A stretch of 64,000 nucleotides of DNA from Paraburkholderia sp. SG-MS1 (GTDB lineage Bacteria > Pseudomonadota > Gammaproteobacteria > Burkholderiales > Burkholderiaceae): the NCBI RefSeq assembly GCF_012275575.1, contig NZ_NPIH01000286.1:62001-126000 (forward strand). Reading direction: 5' to 3'. Below, piece by piece: positions 43,431 through 52,384 of this stretch. Within the stretch, counting starts at the first letter, position 1; each line of letters opens with the position of its first letter. Position numbers and translations under genes: made by a program. The notes under the pieces were generated by a model. The model was not told the origin of the DNA. It saw only the letters and a list, made by a program, of their open reading frames with translations, and searched no databases.

Positions 43431-43583
43431 ATGCCGCTAAAAAGAGGAACCTCGAAAGACACGGTGTCGCGCAACATCAAGACCGAGACGAAGCAGGGTA
43501 AGCCGCACAAGCAGGCTGTGGCGATCGCGTTGAACCAGGCGCGCAAGTCGGGCGCGAAGATCCCGAAGAAGAGTGACAAGTAA
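43431..43583 (+). CDS. DUF6496-like small basic protein
   Basis: 50 residues, Lys- and Arg-rich: MPLKRGTSKDTVSRNIKTET, KQGKPHKQAVAIALNQARKS, then GAKIPKKSDK. This corresponds to the DUF6496 family, short proteins frequent in Burkholderiales and rhizobia, function unknown. AAAGGAGAAG precedes the ATG. The residues suggest nucleic acid binding. Confidence 0.75.
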   Translation: MPLKRGTSKDTVSRNIKTETKQGKPHKQAVAIALNQARKSGAKIPKKSDK

Positions 43584-43627
43584 CTCAAGTGGAGGGCGGG
43601 TACGGGGAATCTGCCACGGAGAGGCCA

Positions 43628-44038
43628 ATGGCGACTCATAACGAACCGGTTGAAGAAACCGGAGGATGTGCGTGTGGTGCGTTGCGCTTTCGCGTCAACG
43701 CGCGCCCGCGCCGAGTGTCGCTCTGCCATTGCATGACTTGCCGGCGCATTCACGGCAACGTCTTTGGCGGCTATGCGATGTTCGAGCGCAGTGCGGTGGA
43801 ATTCTCAGGAGCGACTCAGGCGTGGCCGAGTTCGCCTGGCGCGCGCCGGCATTTTTGCCCGACGTGCGGATCGGTCGCGTTCATGGAATACCTCAGCAGC
43901 GACGAGCTCGATTTGCCGTTGGGCGCGTTCGATCGCGTGGGCGTCTACGAGCCGACATACGAATTGTGGTGCTGTCACAAGGAGCCTTGGCTACCCGCTG
44001 GCGTACGGGATGAATACGAGGAGGGCAGACCGGAGTAG
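43628..44038 (+). CDS. GFA-family (CENP-V/GFA domain) zinc protein
   Basis: 136 residues. The zinc ligands of the GFA fold are visible: GGCACGALRF (two Cys), LCHCMTCRRIHG (three Cys) and FCPTCGSVAFMEY (two Cys), with the final LWCCHKEPW. GFA proteins were named for glutathione-dependent formaldehyde activation, but most members lack proof of that. ACGGAGAGG precedes the ATG at 43628. It lies inside a group of small stress-type genes. Confidence 0.88.
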   Translation: MATHNEPVEETGGCACGALRFRVNARPRRVSLCHCMTCRRIHGNVFGGYAMFERSAVEFSGATQAWPSSPGARRHFCPTCGSVAFMEYLSSDELDLPLGAFDRVGVYEPTYELWCCHKEPWLPAGVRDEYEEGRPE

Positions 44039-44125
44039 CGAACATCGATTCACGGCTCCCCGACTCGCGGAACGGCGCTTGCTGTATCTCAATAGCTGCC
44101 GGCTTAACCGGCGAAAGGAGTGGAT

Positions 44126-44251
44126 ATGACTGACACGAAGCAATCGAATGCACAGCCCGGTAATCCGAAAAACGCAGGCAAACAGCAGGGCCAGCAACAG
44201 CAGAACCAGCAGAAGACGCCGCAGCACCAGGGCGGTCAACGGCAGCCTTGA
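44126..44251 (+). CDS. Small Gln-rich low-complexity protein
   Basis: 41 residues (MTDTKQSNAQPGNPKNAGKQ, then a run rich in Q ending QQNQQKTPQHQGGQRQP). GAAAGGAG precedes the ATG, giving it real translation signals. It is likely disordered. No family is recognised. The position 87 bases after the GFA gene and before another small protein suggests a shared stress regulon. Confidence 0.6.
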   Translation: MTDTKQSNAQPGNPKNAGKQQGQQQQNQQKTPQHQGGQRQP

Positions 44252-44393
44252 CGGCATGTCGTAACGGGGAGCTGTGGACACCGCGCATAGGCGGCGTCCA
44301 CGGCTGGACCTGATGCGGATGTGCGGCCTGCCGCGACTCGCTGCATTGCGCAGACCTGCCGGTGTTCTCGAACTCTTTCCCACGGAGGGCATG

Positions 44394-44603
44394 ATGAAAC
44401 CCACAGTAAATCATCCGGCGCAGAGCACCGTGAATGGCAGCCCCAGTAAGCGCGCAAGCGCCGCTAACACGAACACGCCGCTCGATACCGCGCAAACCAC
44501 GCGAGATGTCGAGGAGAAGCGCAAACATAGCCGCTCCGAAAACGCGTTGCAGTCTTCGCAGGACAAAAATCCGATTCCACCGGACTCGACCCGCCATTCA
44601 TAG
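44394..44603 (+). CDS. Small hydrophilic hypothetical protein
   Basis: 69 residues, rich in Ser, Asn, Thr and Lys (MKPTVNHPAQSTVNGSPSKR ... RKHSRSENALQSSQDKNP), probably disordered. Two ATGs stand together; 44394 is chosen because GGAGG is five bases before it, whereas the one at 44391 is too close. No family recognised. It is 11 bases upstream of the glycosylase gene and probably co-transcribed with it. Confidence 0.6.
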   Translation: MKPTVNHPAQSTVNGSPSKRASAANTNTPLDTAQTTRDVEEKRKHSRSENALQSSQDKNPIPPDSTRHS

Positions 44604-44614
44604 GCCTCGCAGAC

Positions 44615-45286
44615 ATGTCGGCCACGATAGACGACAAGCCCCCTCGGCGCACGCGCCGCGACACGCATACCGACGCGGACGTCGAACGCGATCAGCAGCC
44701 TGCGACACTCGACGAGTGCCGTCGCTGCGCGCTTTGGCGCAACGCGACGCAAGCGGTGCCGGGTGAAGGGCCGCCTCACGCCTCGATCGTATTGGTCGGC
44801 GAGCAGCCCGGCGATGCGGAAGATCTTCAGGGCCGGCCTTTTGTCGGACCAGCCGGTGCGCTGCTGGACAAAGCGCTGGAGGAGGCGGGCCTCGCGCGCA
44901 ACGAAGTCTACGTGACGAATGCGGTCAAACACTTCAAGTGGGCCGCGCGAGGCAAGCGCCGCATGCACAAGACGCCGGGGCAAAGAGAGATCGATGCCTG
45001 TGAATACTGGCTCGAACAGGAACTGCACCGCGCAGGGGCACGCGTGATCGTCGCATTGGGCGCAACCGCACTCAAGGCCGTGCTAGGCGACTCTCACTCA
45101 CGGTTGCAGGACGCGCTCGGCAAACCGATCGAGCGCGGCAAGCAGCTGGTGGTGGCGACCTATCATCCATCGTTTGCATTGCGCGCGCCTGATCCGGCGA
45201 CCCGTCAGCGCGTCTACGTCACGATCGTTGACGCGCTTCGCAGCGCGGAGAAACTGGCTCATCAGCGCAAACGCGCCAGTTCGTGA
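44615..45286 (+). CDS. UdgX-type uracil-DNA glycosylase
   Basis: 223 residues of the family 4/5-like uracil glycosylases with an FeS cluster (Cys in DECRRCALWRN near the N-terminus and in IDACEYWLEQ). Motif 1 is VGEQPGDAEDLQGRPFVGPA and motif 2 is the end VVATYHPSFALR. The insert loop K114-R-R-M-H118 in RGKRRMHKTP matches the KRRIH loop of UdgX, whose His forms a covalent bond to the uracil-excised DNA. The Ile-to-Met change is conservative. DNA repair in the cytosol is the role. Confidence 0.85.
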   Translation: MSATIDDKPPRRTRRDTHTDADVERDQQPATLDECRRCALWRNATQAVPGEGPPHASIVLVGEQPGDAEDLQGRPFVGPAGALLDKALEEAGLARNEVYVTNAVKHFKWAARGKRRMHKTPGQREIDACEYWLEQELHRAGARVIVALGATALKAVLGDSHSRLQDALGKPIERGKQLVVATYHPSFALRAPDPATRQRVYVTIVDALRSAEKLAHQRKRASS

Positions 45287-45304
45287 GTGCCAGGCCTGCA
45301 TCGC

Positions 45305-46210
45305 TTACGCTACCGACCCCGCCCGCTGTAACCCCAGACGTTTCATCAACCGCTGTGCGTCGAAAGGCGCGCGCGCCTTGACGTCGTTGTCGAAATAGCA
45401 GTACACGTCGCGCCGTTTGCGGCGGGGCGGATGCTCCTGCTCTGCGATCAGCCGCGCGTCGGCCGGCTGCGACCCGTGACGCCATGCTTCGATCCGCGCA
45501 GCCCAACGGTCCAGCTCCGTGTCGGAGTATGAGCCTGCATATCGGGATTCGGTGCCATGCAGCCGAATGTAGACGAAGTCCGCAGTGAGGTCCTCGGCGA
45601 GCGGCCAGGATTCGGTGGAATCGGACACCACCAGTGCGACGTCGTATTGCCTGAGCAACGCAACGAACGCGGGGTCGAGAAAACTCGGGTGACGTATCTC
45701 GACTGCGTGGCGCAATGGGTGCTTGCGGCCAATCTCCAGATAGGGCGTCTTTACGCGCTCGTCGTGGTGTCTCGCCAGCGAGAGCGCGGCCGATGTGTCG
45801 CGCGGCAGCAAGCGTAAAAAGCGTTCCATGCCGTCGGGCTCGAAGGGGAACGACGGCGGAAATTGCCACAGAACAGGACCCAGTTTTTCATTTAGCGCGA
45901 GGAGCCCTTGTGCGAAAAAATTCGCGCATCCGGCCCGTGCGCTGTCATCACGAAAGCGCAGCAGGTGCGTCAGATACCGCGCGCCTTTGATGCTGAAGAC
46001 AAAGTCGGCGGGAGTGTCCGCGTACCAGCGTCGCCAACTGTCGAGCGACTGGAGGCTGTAATGCGTGCCATTGACCTCAATCGTCTGAAACAGGCGCGAC
46101 GCGAATTGCAGTTCTGCCGCCTGTTTCAGGCCTTCTGGGTAGAAGTCGCTTCGCCATCCCTTATAGCGCCAGCCGGAAATGCCGATACGAACGTCGTCGA
46201 TTTGTTCCAT
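45305..46210 (-). CDS. DUF72 domain protein (YecE-like)
   Basis: 301 residues with the DUF72 (YecE) TIM-barrel signatures: VRIGISGWRYKGWRSDFYPE, FQTIEVNGTHYSLQSLDSWR, LGPVLWQFPPSFPFEPDGME, AVEIRHPSFLDPAFVALLRQ and YCYFDNDVKARAPFDAQRL. DUF72 proteins are conserved but of unknown reaction. The start at 46210 (MEQIDDVR) matches the family; the frame is open 39 codons further upstream but without a ribosome site. It converges on the glycosylase gene. Confidence 0.85.
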   Translation of the reverse strand: MEQIDDVRIGISGWRYKGWRSDFYPEGLKQAAELQFASRLFQTIEVNGTHYSLQSLDSWRRWYADTPADFVFSIKGARYLTHLLRFRDDSARAGCANFFAQGLLALNEKLGPVLWQFPPSFPFEPDGMERFLRLLPRDTSAALSLARHHDERVKTPYLEIGRKHPLRHAVEIRHPSFLDPAFVALLRQYDVALVVSDSTESWPLAEDLTADFVYIRLHGTESRYAGSYSDTELDRWAARIEAWRHGSQPADARLIAEQEHPPRRKRRDVYCYFDNDVKARAPFDAQRLMKRLGLQRAGSVA

Positions 46211-46507
46211 GGCGAGCGGGCGCACGAGTGCATGTGTGGATTGTGTCGCCACGGGAAGTAGCAACTCCTGTTCCCTCGAGGCGCTTGCCGTGCCCGGCAG
46301 AGGGACTCGAAGCCGATACCGGCGCATGAGTGAGCGTGCGCAATCGACAATACATGGCAGTTAGCTCTGCCGTTGCCGACATGAGCGTGCACCCGCGCAG
46401 CCACAAGCCTGGGCCCAAAGGTTGCTCGTCTCCGTCATGAAAGCCGACCGCAACAGTGTGCAATTTCCTGCACGCCACGCTTATCCGCCCGCAACTGGAG
46501 ATCTGAC

Positions 46508-47374
46508 ATGAGCGCCATCCAACGTCCTACGCCGCCGTTTCCCGCCCAGCAGCAACAACGCACACCAGGCACGACGGCTGAAATGAATCCGCAACCTGAT
46601 CATGGCGAACGAACCTACAAGGGCTCTGCACGCCTCGCGGGCAAAGCGGCGATCGTGACCGGCGGAGACAGCGGCATCGGCCGCGCCGTCGCTATCGCGT
46701 TTGCGCGCGAGGGCGCGGACGTGCTGATCTCCTACCTCGACGAGCACGACGATGCACGCGAAAGCGCTCGCTGGGTGGAGCAGGCGGGCCGCAAGGCGGT
46801 GCTGGTGCCGGGAGACATCACTTCGCCCGCGCACTGCGACGCTATCGTCGACAAGGCCATCGAGGCGTTCGGCCGGCTCGACGTGCTGGTCAACAACGCG
46901 GCGTATCAGATGAGCTACCCCTCGCTCGATGCCATCAGCGACGAAGAATGGGACAAGACCTTCGATACCAATATCGGTGCGATGTTCAGGATCACGCGCG
47001 CGGCGGTCAGGCATATGAAGGCCGGGGCGGCGATCATCAACACGACGTCCATCAACGCCGACCATCCGAATCCCGGACTGATTGCCTACGCCACGACCAA
47101 AGGCGCGATTCAGAACTTTACCGGCGGCCTTGCGCAGTTGCTGGCCGAAAAAGGCATTCGCGCGAACTGTGTGGCTCCCGGCCCGATCTGGACGCCGCTG
47201 ATTCCGTCCACGATGCCGCCGGAAAAGGTCGAAAAATTCGGTGAGCAAGTCCCGATGAAGCGGCCCGGCCAACCCGCCGAATTGGCGCCGGCCTATGTGA
47301 TGCTTGCCTCGGACGAAGCGAGTTACATCTCGGGTGCCACGATTGCGGTAACGGGCGGCGCGCCGATTATTTGA
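46508..47374 (+). CDS. SDR-family oxidoreductase, YghA-like
   Basis: 288 residues. A 40-residue N-terminal extension precedes the Rossmann core AAIVTGGDSGIGRAVAIAFA. The catalytic tetrad is N in LVNNAAYQ, Ser in INTTSI, and Tyr-x3-Lys in IAYATTKGAI, all intact. NAD(P)H-dependent reduction of a carbonyl or aldehyde is expected; YghA-type enzymes are linked to general stress. ACTGGAGATCTGAC precedes the ATG. It stands alone after the DUF72 gene on the opposite strand. Confidence 0.9.
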   Translation: MSAIQRPTPPFPAQQQQRTPGTTAEMNPQPDHGERTYKGSARLAGKAAIVTGGDSGIGRAVAIAFAREGADVLISYLDEHDDARESARWVEQAGRKAVLVPGDITSPAHCDAIVDKAIEAFGRLDVLVNNAAYQMSYPSLDAISDEEWDKTFDTNIGAMFRITRAAVRHMKAGAAIINTTSINADHPNPGLIAYATTKGAIQNFTGGLAQLLAEKGIRANCVAPGPIWTPLIPSTMPPEKVEKFGEQVPMKRPGQPAELAPAYVMLASDEASYISGATIAVTGGAPII

Positions 47375-47424
47375 GGTGAGCCGGACCCCGACCGCCCGCG
47401 TCTGGCAACCGCAAGGACGCGCGC

Positions 47425-47767
47425 GCCGAGAATCTCTCGGGCCGCGAGCGGCAGATGGTGGCGATTGCCCGCGCGTCGATGGCACCGGCAAACGTGATCC
47501 CGCTCGATGAACCGTTCGAAGGGCTCGCGCCGGCCGTCGTGCAGGCAGTGCTCGATGCGGTGGCGCGCGTGCGCGAGTGTGACCATCGTCGAGCATCAGG
47601 CGGATAGGGTGCTGCCGATCGCGGACAGCGTGGATGTGCTCGTCAACGGACGCGTGGCGTATCAGAACACCGCCGAAGCGCTGGAGCGTGACGAGTTCAC
47701 GCAGGCGCGGCTGCCGGGCGTCATGCACGACGACGCGGCATCTGTTTCGGAGGTCAGGACGGCGTGA
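47425..47767 (+). pseudogene. Branched-chain-type ABC ATPase (LivF/UrtE-like) remnant
   Basis: The sequence starts at the signature region (AENLSGRERQMVAIARASMA, then LDEPFEGLAPAVVQAVLDAV) and loses its frame near 47560-47580. It goes on in the next frame VTIVEHQADRVLPIADSVDV ending in VRTA. The Walker A half is absent. The piece therefore lacks ATP-binding ability. Confidence 0.7.
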
Positions 47768-47829
47768 TCGCAAATGGGCGCCCGCTGCTAACCGACGCGC
47801 GGCGTCATTGCGCCAGCTGCTAGGCCTTC

Positions 47830-48070
47830 CCGTGCCATGGCACAAGACGCCGTTCAGCGCCCGCATGCCGAGATCGAAGATCCATGCGATGAGGCCGATC
47901 AGCACGATTCCCATCACGACGACATCCGTGCGCAGGAAACTCGATGCGTTGAGCACCATCTGACCCAGCCCGGCTGTCGCCGCCCCCATTTCGGCAGCGA
48001 CCAGCGTGGTCCAGCCGAAGCCGATGGCAATCCGCAAGCCGGTCAGTATTTCGGGCAACGCCGCGGGTAG
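47830..48070 (-). pseudogene. Sulfonate/taurine-type ABC permease (SsuC/TauC-like), 3-prime remnant
   Basis: The - strand encodes LPEILTGLRIAIGFGWTTLV, AAEMGAATAGLGQMVLNASS, FLRTDVVVMGIVLIGLIAWI, which is the C-terminal end of SsuC/TauC-like permeases. Upstream the frame shifts after VVIRYP, and the N-terminal part is gone or scrambled. The tail also departs from the family (CHGTGRPSSW). It lies in a decay zone with an ATPase remnant of a different transporter family. Confidence 0.65.
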
Positions 48071-48235
48071 CGGATCACGACCTCGCGGATTCGCAGCGAG
48101 GGAAGCAATGGTTCACCAAGGCCCCGATCCAGAATGGAGATGCTCAGGCGTTCGACTATAAGCAATCCGGTTGCCGCCGCTTTGAACCATTCCTGCATTG
48201 CAAATGACGTTGTCTGCGAACGTTGCGCTGTCTTA

Positions 48236-49642
48236 TCAATCGGAGGCCAGAGCGTCGCACGCGGTCTCGACGTGTATGGCGCTCGGCGGTCGAATTCCGT
48301 ACAGACACATCACGCTGCCGGCCAATAGCAGCGCCGCGGCGGTCATCAAGGAAAGATGCATACCCTGCATGAACGCATCAGGGCGGGGATCGTGCACGAA
48401 AAACCCGAAGACCGCTACGCCGAGCATGCCGCCTACCTGCCTCGCGGCGTTCAATATGCCCGATGCGATGCCGGACCGGGACGCTTCCACGGATGACAAG
48501 GTGAGGTTTGTCATGGTCGGCACCATAAGCGCAATCCCGCTCGCGGCGATGAGCATTGGCGCGATCAGCAGCCGGTACGAGCCATTCAGACTGACTGGCA
48601 GGAGAAGCAGGTAGCCCGACGCGGCAATCACCATGCCGGCGATCATCAGTTTCTTTGCGCCGACCCGGTTGAGCAGGCGGGCCGCCAGAATGTTCACCGC
48701 CATCAGCACAACGGTCATGGGCAAAAATGCGAGTCCCGTCTGCTGGGCGGACAAATGCTGCTCGATCTGAAAGAAGAGGCTGAAAACAAAGATGAAACCG
48801 TAGTACGCAAAGTTGACGATCACGCCGGCGGCCGACGCAGTGGCAAACGTGGCGGTGCGAAATAGCGCCAGCGGGAGCATGGGTTCCGTCGTGTCCGACT
48901 CGATCCAGACAAAAGCCAGCATGGAGATCACGGCAAGCAGCAGTGCGCCATAGACCAGCGGATGATCGAATCCGAAGTGGGCTGCTTCCGTGATGCACAC
49001 GGTCAAAGCGCTTAGCGCCAGGATTGCAGCCAGTTGGCCGGGAAGATCGATGCTTCGTCCATGCGCCGGCTCAGCGTCGGCCGCATGGCGCAGGGTGAGG
49101 GCCGCTCCGACGATGCCGATGGGCAGATTGAGCAGAAATATGCTGCGCCAGCCGACATGAGTGACCAGCAGTCCACCCAGAACGGGGCCCGCGGCCAGCG
49201 CAATTCCCCCTGCCGCACCCCACCATCCCACCGCGCGGCTTCGTTGCTCCGCGTCGGGGAAGGCCTGCCGCAGCATGGCCAGCGAATTGGGTACGAGCAG
49301 CGCGGCGCCTATACCTTGCACGACACGGGCGATCACCAGAAGCGGCAAGGAGCCGGCCATTGCGCACATGATCGATGCCGCCGTAAACACGGTGAACCCT
49401 GCCGTGAAGACCCGCTTTGCGCCGAAGCGGTCGCCCAGAACGCCCGTGGTCAGCAGGAGCGAAGCGAAGGCCAGCGTGTACGCGTTGATGACCCATTGCA
49501 AGCCGGTCACATCTGTCGCGAAGCGGCTTCGAAGGGCGTCGAGTGCGACGTTCACGACGCTGACGTCCAGCAGAACGACGACAAAGCCCAGCCCTGCGGC
49601 GGCGAGCGTGCCGCGTTGATTGCGGCTCATGGACATGCTCAT
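48236..49642 (-). CDS. DHA2-type MFS multidrug exporter
   Basis: 468 residues, 14 helices expected. DHA2 markers: FVVVLLDVSVVNVALDALRS near the start, GLQWVINAYTLAFASLLLTT, GDRFGAKRVFTAGF (motif A), QGIGAALLVPNSLAMLRQAF and WWGAAGGIALAAGPVLGGLL (motif C). The family exports drugs, dyes or metabolites with protons. The start has two further ATGs just after it, so the exact N-terminus is uncertain. It is divergent from the LysR gene. Confidence 0.9.
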   Translation of the reverse strand: MSMSMSRNQRGTLAAAGLGFVVVLLDVSVVNVALDALRSRFATDVTGLQWVINAYTLAFASLLLTTGVLGDRFGAKRVFTAGFTVFTAASIMCAMAGSLPLLVIARVVQGIGAALLVPNSLAMLRQAFPDAEQRSRAVGWWGAAGGIALAAGPVLGGLLVTHVGWRSIFLLNLPIGIVGAALTLRHAADAEPAHGRSIDLPGQLAAILALSALTVCITEAAHFGFDHPLVYGALLLAVISMLAFVWIESDTTEPMLPLALFRTATFATASAAGVIVNFAYYGFIFVFSLFFQIEQHLSAQQTGLAFLPMTVVLMAVNILAARLLNRVGAKKLMIAGMVIAASGYLLLLPVSLNGSYRLLIAPMLIAASGIALMVPTMTNLTLSSVEASRSGIASGILNAARQVGGMLGVAVFGFFVHDPRPDAFMQGMHLSLMTAAALLLAGSVMCLYGIRPPSAIHVETACDALASD

Positions 49643-49656
49643 CTGGAACGGCCCCG

Positions 49657-49677
49657 ATCGATTGAACGAGTATCGAT
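49657..49677. promoter_or_regulatory. LysR-type dyad between exporter and regulator
   Basis: ATCGA-N11-TCGAT, a 21-bp interrupted dyad of LysR-site geometry in the 101-bp gap between the divergent genes. It is probably the site where the LysR protein controls both. Confidence 0.5.
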
Positions 49678-49743
49678 GTTAGGCAGATAAGCTTTGTGCG
49701 ACTATTCCACATCACTGCACACCATCCTTGAGAAAATGCACAG

Positions 49744-50616
49744 ATGTTCGATTGGGAAAATATTCGTCATTTCCTGGCGGTCGCCCGCATCGGCACGTTG
49801 TCAGGGGCCGCGCGCAAACTGAAGGTCGATCATGCGACCGTGAGCCGTCGCTTGAGCGCACTGGAGGATGAGGTCAAGACTCGCCTGGTCGAGCGGCTTC
49901 CAAGAGCCTGCAAGCTCACGCCAGCCGGGCAGCGCGTTTTCGAGCTGGCACAAGGCATGGAGGACAACGCCTACGCGATCGAGCGATTCCTCGATGCCAG
50001 CCTTTCCCCGCTGAGTGGCAAGGTCACGCTGAGCGCGCCGCCAGTGCTCGTAGCCAGTTTTCTGGTGAAGCATCTGCGGGCCTTCCGGCTTGCCCATCCC
50101 TGCGTCCAGTTGTCCGTTTCGGGCGACGCACGGCAAGTTTCGCTCAGCCGAAGAGAGGCGGATATCGCGCTACGGCTGGTTCGTCCCGATGAACCGACCA
50201 GCGTAGTACGCAAGCTAGGGCGTATGCCATTCGACCTGTATGCGAGCCGGGACTATCCGCATCTGGATCATCCCTCTGCCTGGGAGTTCATCGTGTACGA
50301 CGCCGGTTTCTCGGAGATGCCGCAGCAAAAGTGGTTGATGAGCGTTGCAAACGGCAGACCGATTGCTTGCGAGATCAGCGATATCACGGGCCATCTTGCG
50401 GCGACTCAAGCAGGCGCGGGCGTAGCTGGCTTACCTCGCTTCCTGGCGGAAACGAGTGCGAATTTGCAACGCCTGCCACACGATGGCGAGTCGTTTTCGC
50501 GAGACATCTGGATGGCCGTGCATCGGGATTTGCGTCGTTCGCCCCATGTCCGGGCAGTGATGGACTTTCTGCTGAAAATCGTCGCGGAAAATCCCGATTT
50601 CATGACGAGCGGGTAG
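49744..50616 (+). CDS. LysR-family transcriptional regulator
   Basis: 290 residues. HTH: MFDWENIRHFLAVARIGTLS, GAARKLKVDHATVSRRLSAL, EDEVKTRLVERLP. The effector domain includes GKVTLSAPPVLVASFLVKHL and SVVRKLGRMPFDLYASRDYP. It is divergent from the DHA2 exporter, the normal arrangement for a LysR regulator with its target. The effector could be a substrate of the exporter. Confidence 0.9.
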   Translation: MFDWENIRHFLAVARIGTLSGAARKLKVDHATVSRRLSALEDEVKTRLVERLPRACKLTPAGQRVFELAQGMEDNAYAIERFLDASLSPLSGKVTLSAPPVLVASFLVKHLRAFRLAHPCVQLSVSGDARQVSLSRREADIALRLVRPDEPTSVVRKLGRMPFDLYASRDYPHLDHPSAWEFIVYDAGFSEMPQQKWLMSVANGRPIACEISDITGHLAATQAGAGVAGLPRFLAETSANLQRLPHDGESFSRDIWMAVHRDLRRSPHVRAVMDFLLKIVAENPDFMTSG

Positions 50617-50742
50617 AAAGTTGATATGGCAGTCGCAACGAGTACGTTCAACATCAGCTTCGCCACAGTCCCGACAAGGCGACGCCTGCTGACGCCACTC
50701 GGCGAGACTCGAGCCGGTCTCCCTTGAGAGACGCGCGGGCGT

Positions 50743-51023
50743 ATGCGCGCTTGCGCTTACGCGTTCAACGGCGAGGCATTGCCTCCGATTGCGCCGCTGC
50801 GTGCGACGCTCGCCGTCGACTACGACTACGACTACGGACCGTTCGGCGCGCGTGCGGAGATCGAGCATGCGTGGGCGCAGAATCGCGTGCCCGACAACGA
50901 TCTGCCGACTTCGAGCTATACGAAGCTGGGCCAGATTCTCGCGTACAAGTTCCATGTCGGCGCAACGAACTGGCGCCAGAGGGTGGCCGCAGTGTGATGA
51001 TCGGCATGCGTACCACGTTCTAG
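50743..51023 (+). pseudogene. TonB-dependent receptor, C-terminal remnant
   Basis: About 80 codons read as the end of a siderophore receptor barrel: FNGEALPPIAPLRATLAVDY, DYDYGPFGARAEIEHAWAQN, RVPDNDLPTSSYTKLGQILA, YKFHVGATNW. Then a frame change leads to APEGGRSVMIGMRTTF, which ends in the Phe typical of barrels. An indel has removed about 20 codons. The plug and most of the barrel are missing. It lies just beyond the siderophore operon, convergent with its last gene, and is not the receptor at 58958. Confidence 0.75.
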
Positions 51024-51107
51024 TCGGATCATGCGGGCATGTGCGATGGACGACACAGGATCGCTGCGCTGGGCGGCTTCCTTGCCCATGCACTGCGCTC
51101 TGGGCGC

Positions 51108-52337
51108 TCAGCACACTGAATCCTCGACGACGCGCAGTTCAAACACTTTATGCTCCGCGCTCGGCGAACTCGCGGCAGGCGTGGCGAGCGCACGCCGATA
51201 CCACGCATGAAAGTGGCGCATGCCATCTTCGAGCGGCGATTGATACGGTCCCGCGTCACTCACGCCGCGCCGGTGCAGACGCAGGCGCCCGGCATCCATG
51301 CGTTCGGCGATTTCATCGTCTTCGATCATGGTTTCCAGATACGCGGCGCGTTGCGCCTCGATGAATTCGCGTTCGAACGCCGCGATTTCCTCCGGATAGA
51401 AGAACTCGACGACGTTCAGCGTTTCCTGCGGTCCTTTCGGATAGAGCGTGGACACGACGAGCACATGCGGATAAAGCTCGATCATCTGAGTCGGAAAATA
51501 CGCGAGCCAGATTGCGCCGAACGAGGGTGCGTCGCCGCCGCGATAGTCGAGCAGCCGGTCGTGCCACGCTCGATAAATATCTGACCCCGGCTGCGCGAGT
51601 GCGTTATGTACGCCGACCCGCTGCATGCTGTACGTGTCGGCAAACTCCCAGTCGAGGTCGTCGCAGGTCACGAATTTGCCCAGTCCCGGATGAAACGGAG
51701 CGACGTGATAGTCCTCCAGGTATACTTCGATAAAGGTCTTCCAGTTGTAATGACAGGTGTGCGTTTCGGTATGGTCGAGCACATAGCCGGAAAAATCGAA
51801 TTCGGGGCGTGCAAACGCTTTGGCCATGTCTCTCGCAGGTTCACGCGGTCCTTCGTAGAGGAGTCCGTGGCAATTCTTCAGCGCGAAGCGTTCGAGATGA
51901 CGGCAAGGCTTGCGTTCGAACTCGGGCGCCCCGATCAGTTCGCCTTTGCCGTCATAGGTCCAGCGATGCAGCGGGCAAACGATGTTGCCGCCGGTCGCGG
52001 CGAGATTGCCGCTCGATTGGGTGGCGCCGCCCACGTCACCCGTTTCGCCGCCCAGCATCAGCGCCTGGCGATGACGGCAGACGTTGGAAAGCAACTGCAC
52101 GCCGCTAGCGTGGCGCACGAGGACGCGGCCTCCTTCCTCCTGCGGCAGACGGCGCCAGTCGCCCGGCGCGGGCACCGACTGTTCGTGGCCCACATACAGC
52201 GCGGCGTTCGAGAAGATGCGCGCCATTTCGCGCTCGAACAGCGCATCGTCGAAATAGGCGCTTGCCGGCAGTTGCAGCTGCGCGTCTTGCGCATCGGACG
52301 GAGGAGCAAGATGCGTCATATTGCTGATGTCGTTCAT
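51108..52337 (-). CDS. alcE: Rieske-type oxygenase alpha subunit, AlcE-like
   Basis: 409 residues. The Rieske motif is split as CRHR (in NVCRHRQALML) and CPLHRW (in NIVCPLHRWTYDG). The mononuclear iron ligands appear in FIEVYLEDYHVAPFHPGLG with a later Asp. The C-terminus shows EFFYPEEIAAFEREFIEAQR. AlcE of the Bordetella alcaligin operon is such a Rieske protein, and this gene ends an operon of the same content. It may hydroxylate the siderophore or an intermediate (the C-hydroxyl of alcaligin is such a candidate). Reductase partner not seen. It is the last gene of the operon. Confidence 0.85.
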   Translation of the reverse strand: MNDISNMTHLAPPSDAQDAQLQLPASAYFDDALFEREMARIFSNAALYVGHEQSVPAPGDWRRLPQEEGGRVLVRHASGVQLLSNVCRHRQALMLGGETGDVGGATQSSGNLAATGGNIVCPLHRWTYDGKGELIGAPEFERKPCRHLERFALKNCHGLLYEGPREPARDMAKAFARPEFDFSGYVLDHTETHTCHYNWKTFIEVYLEDYHVAPFHPGLGKFVTCDDLDWEFADTYSMQRVGVHNALAQPGSDIYRAWHDRLLDYRGGDAPSFGAIWLAYFPTQMIELYPHVLVVSTLYPKGPQETLNVVEFFYPEEIAAFEREFIEAQRAAYLETMIEDDEIAERMDAGRLRLHRRGVSDAGPYQSPLEDGMRHFHAWYRRALATPAASSPSAEHKVFELRVVEDSVC

Positions 52338-52384
52338 CGGTCGTTTCCATTTCGGTTAAATGCCACGTGCGCGTGTGTTCGCGT

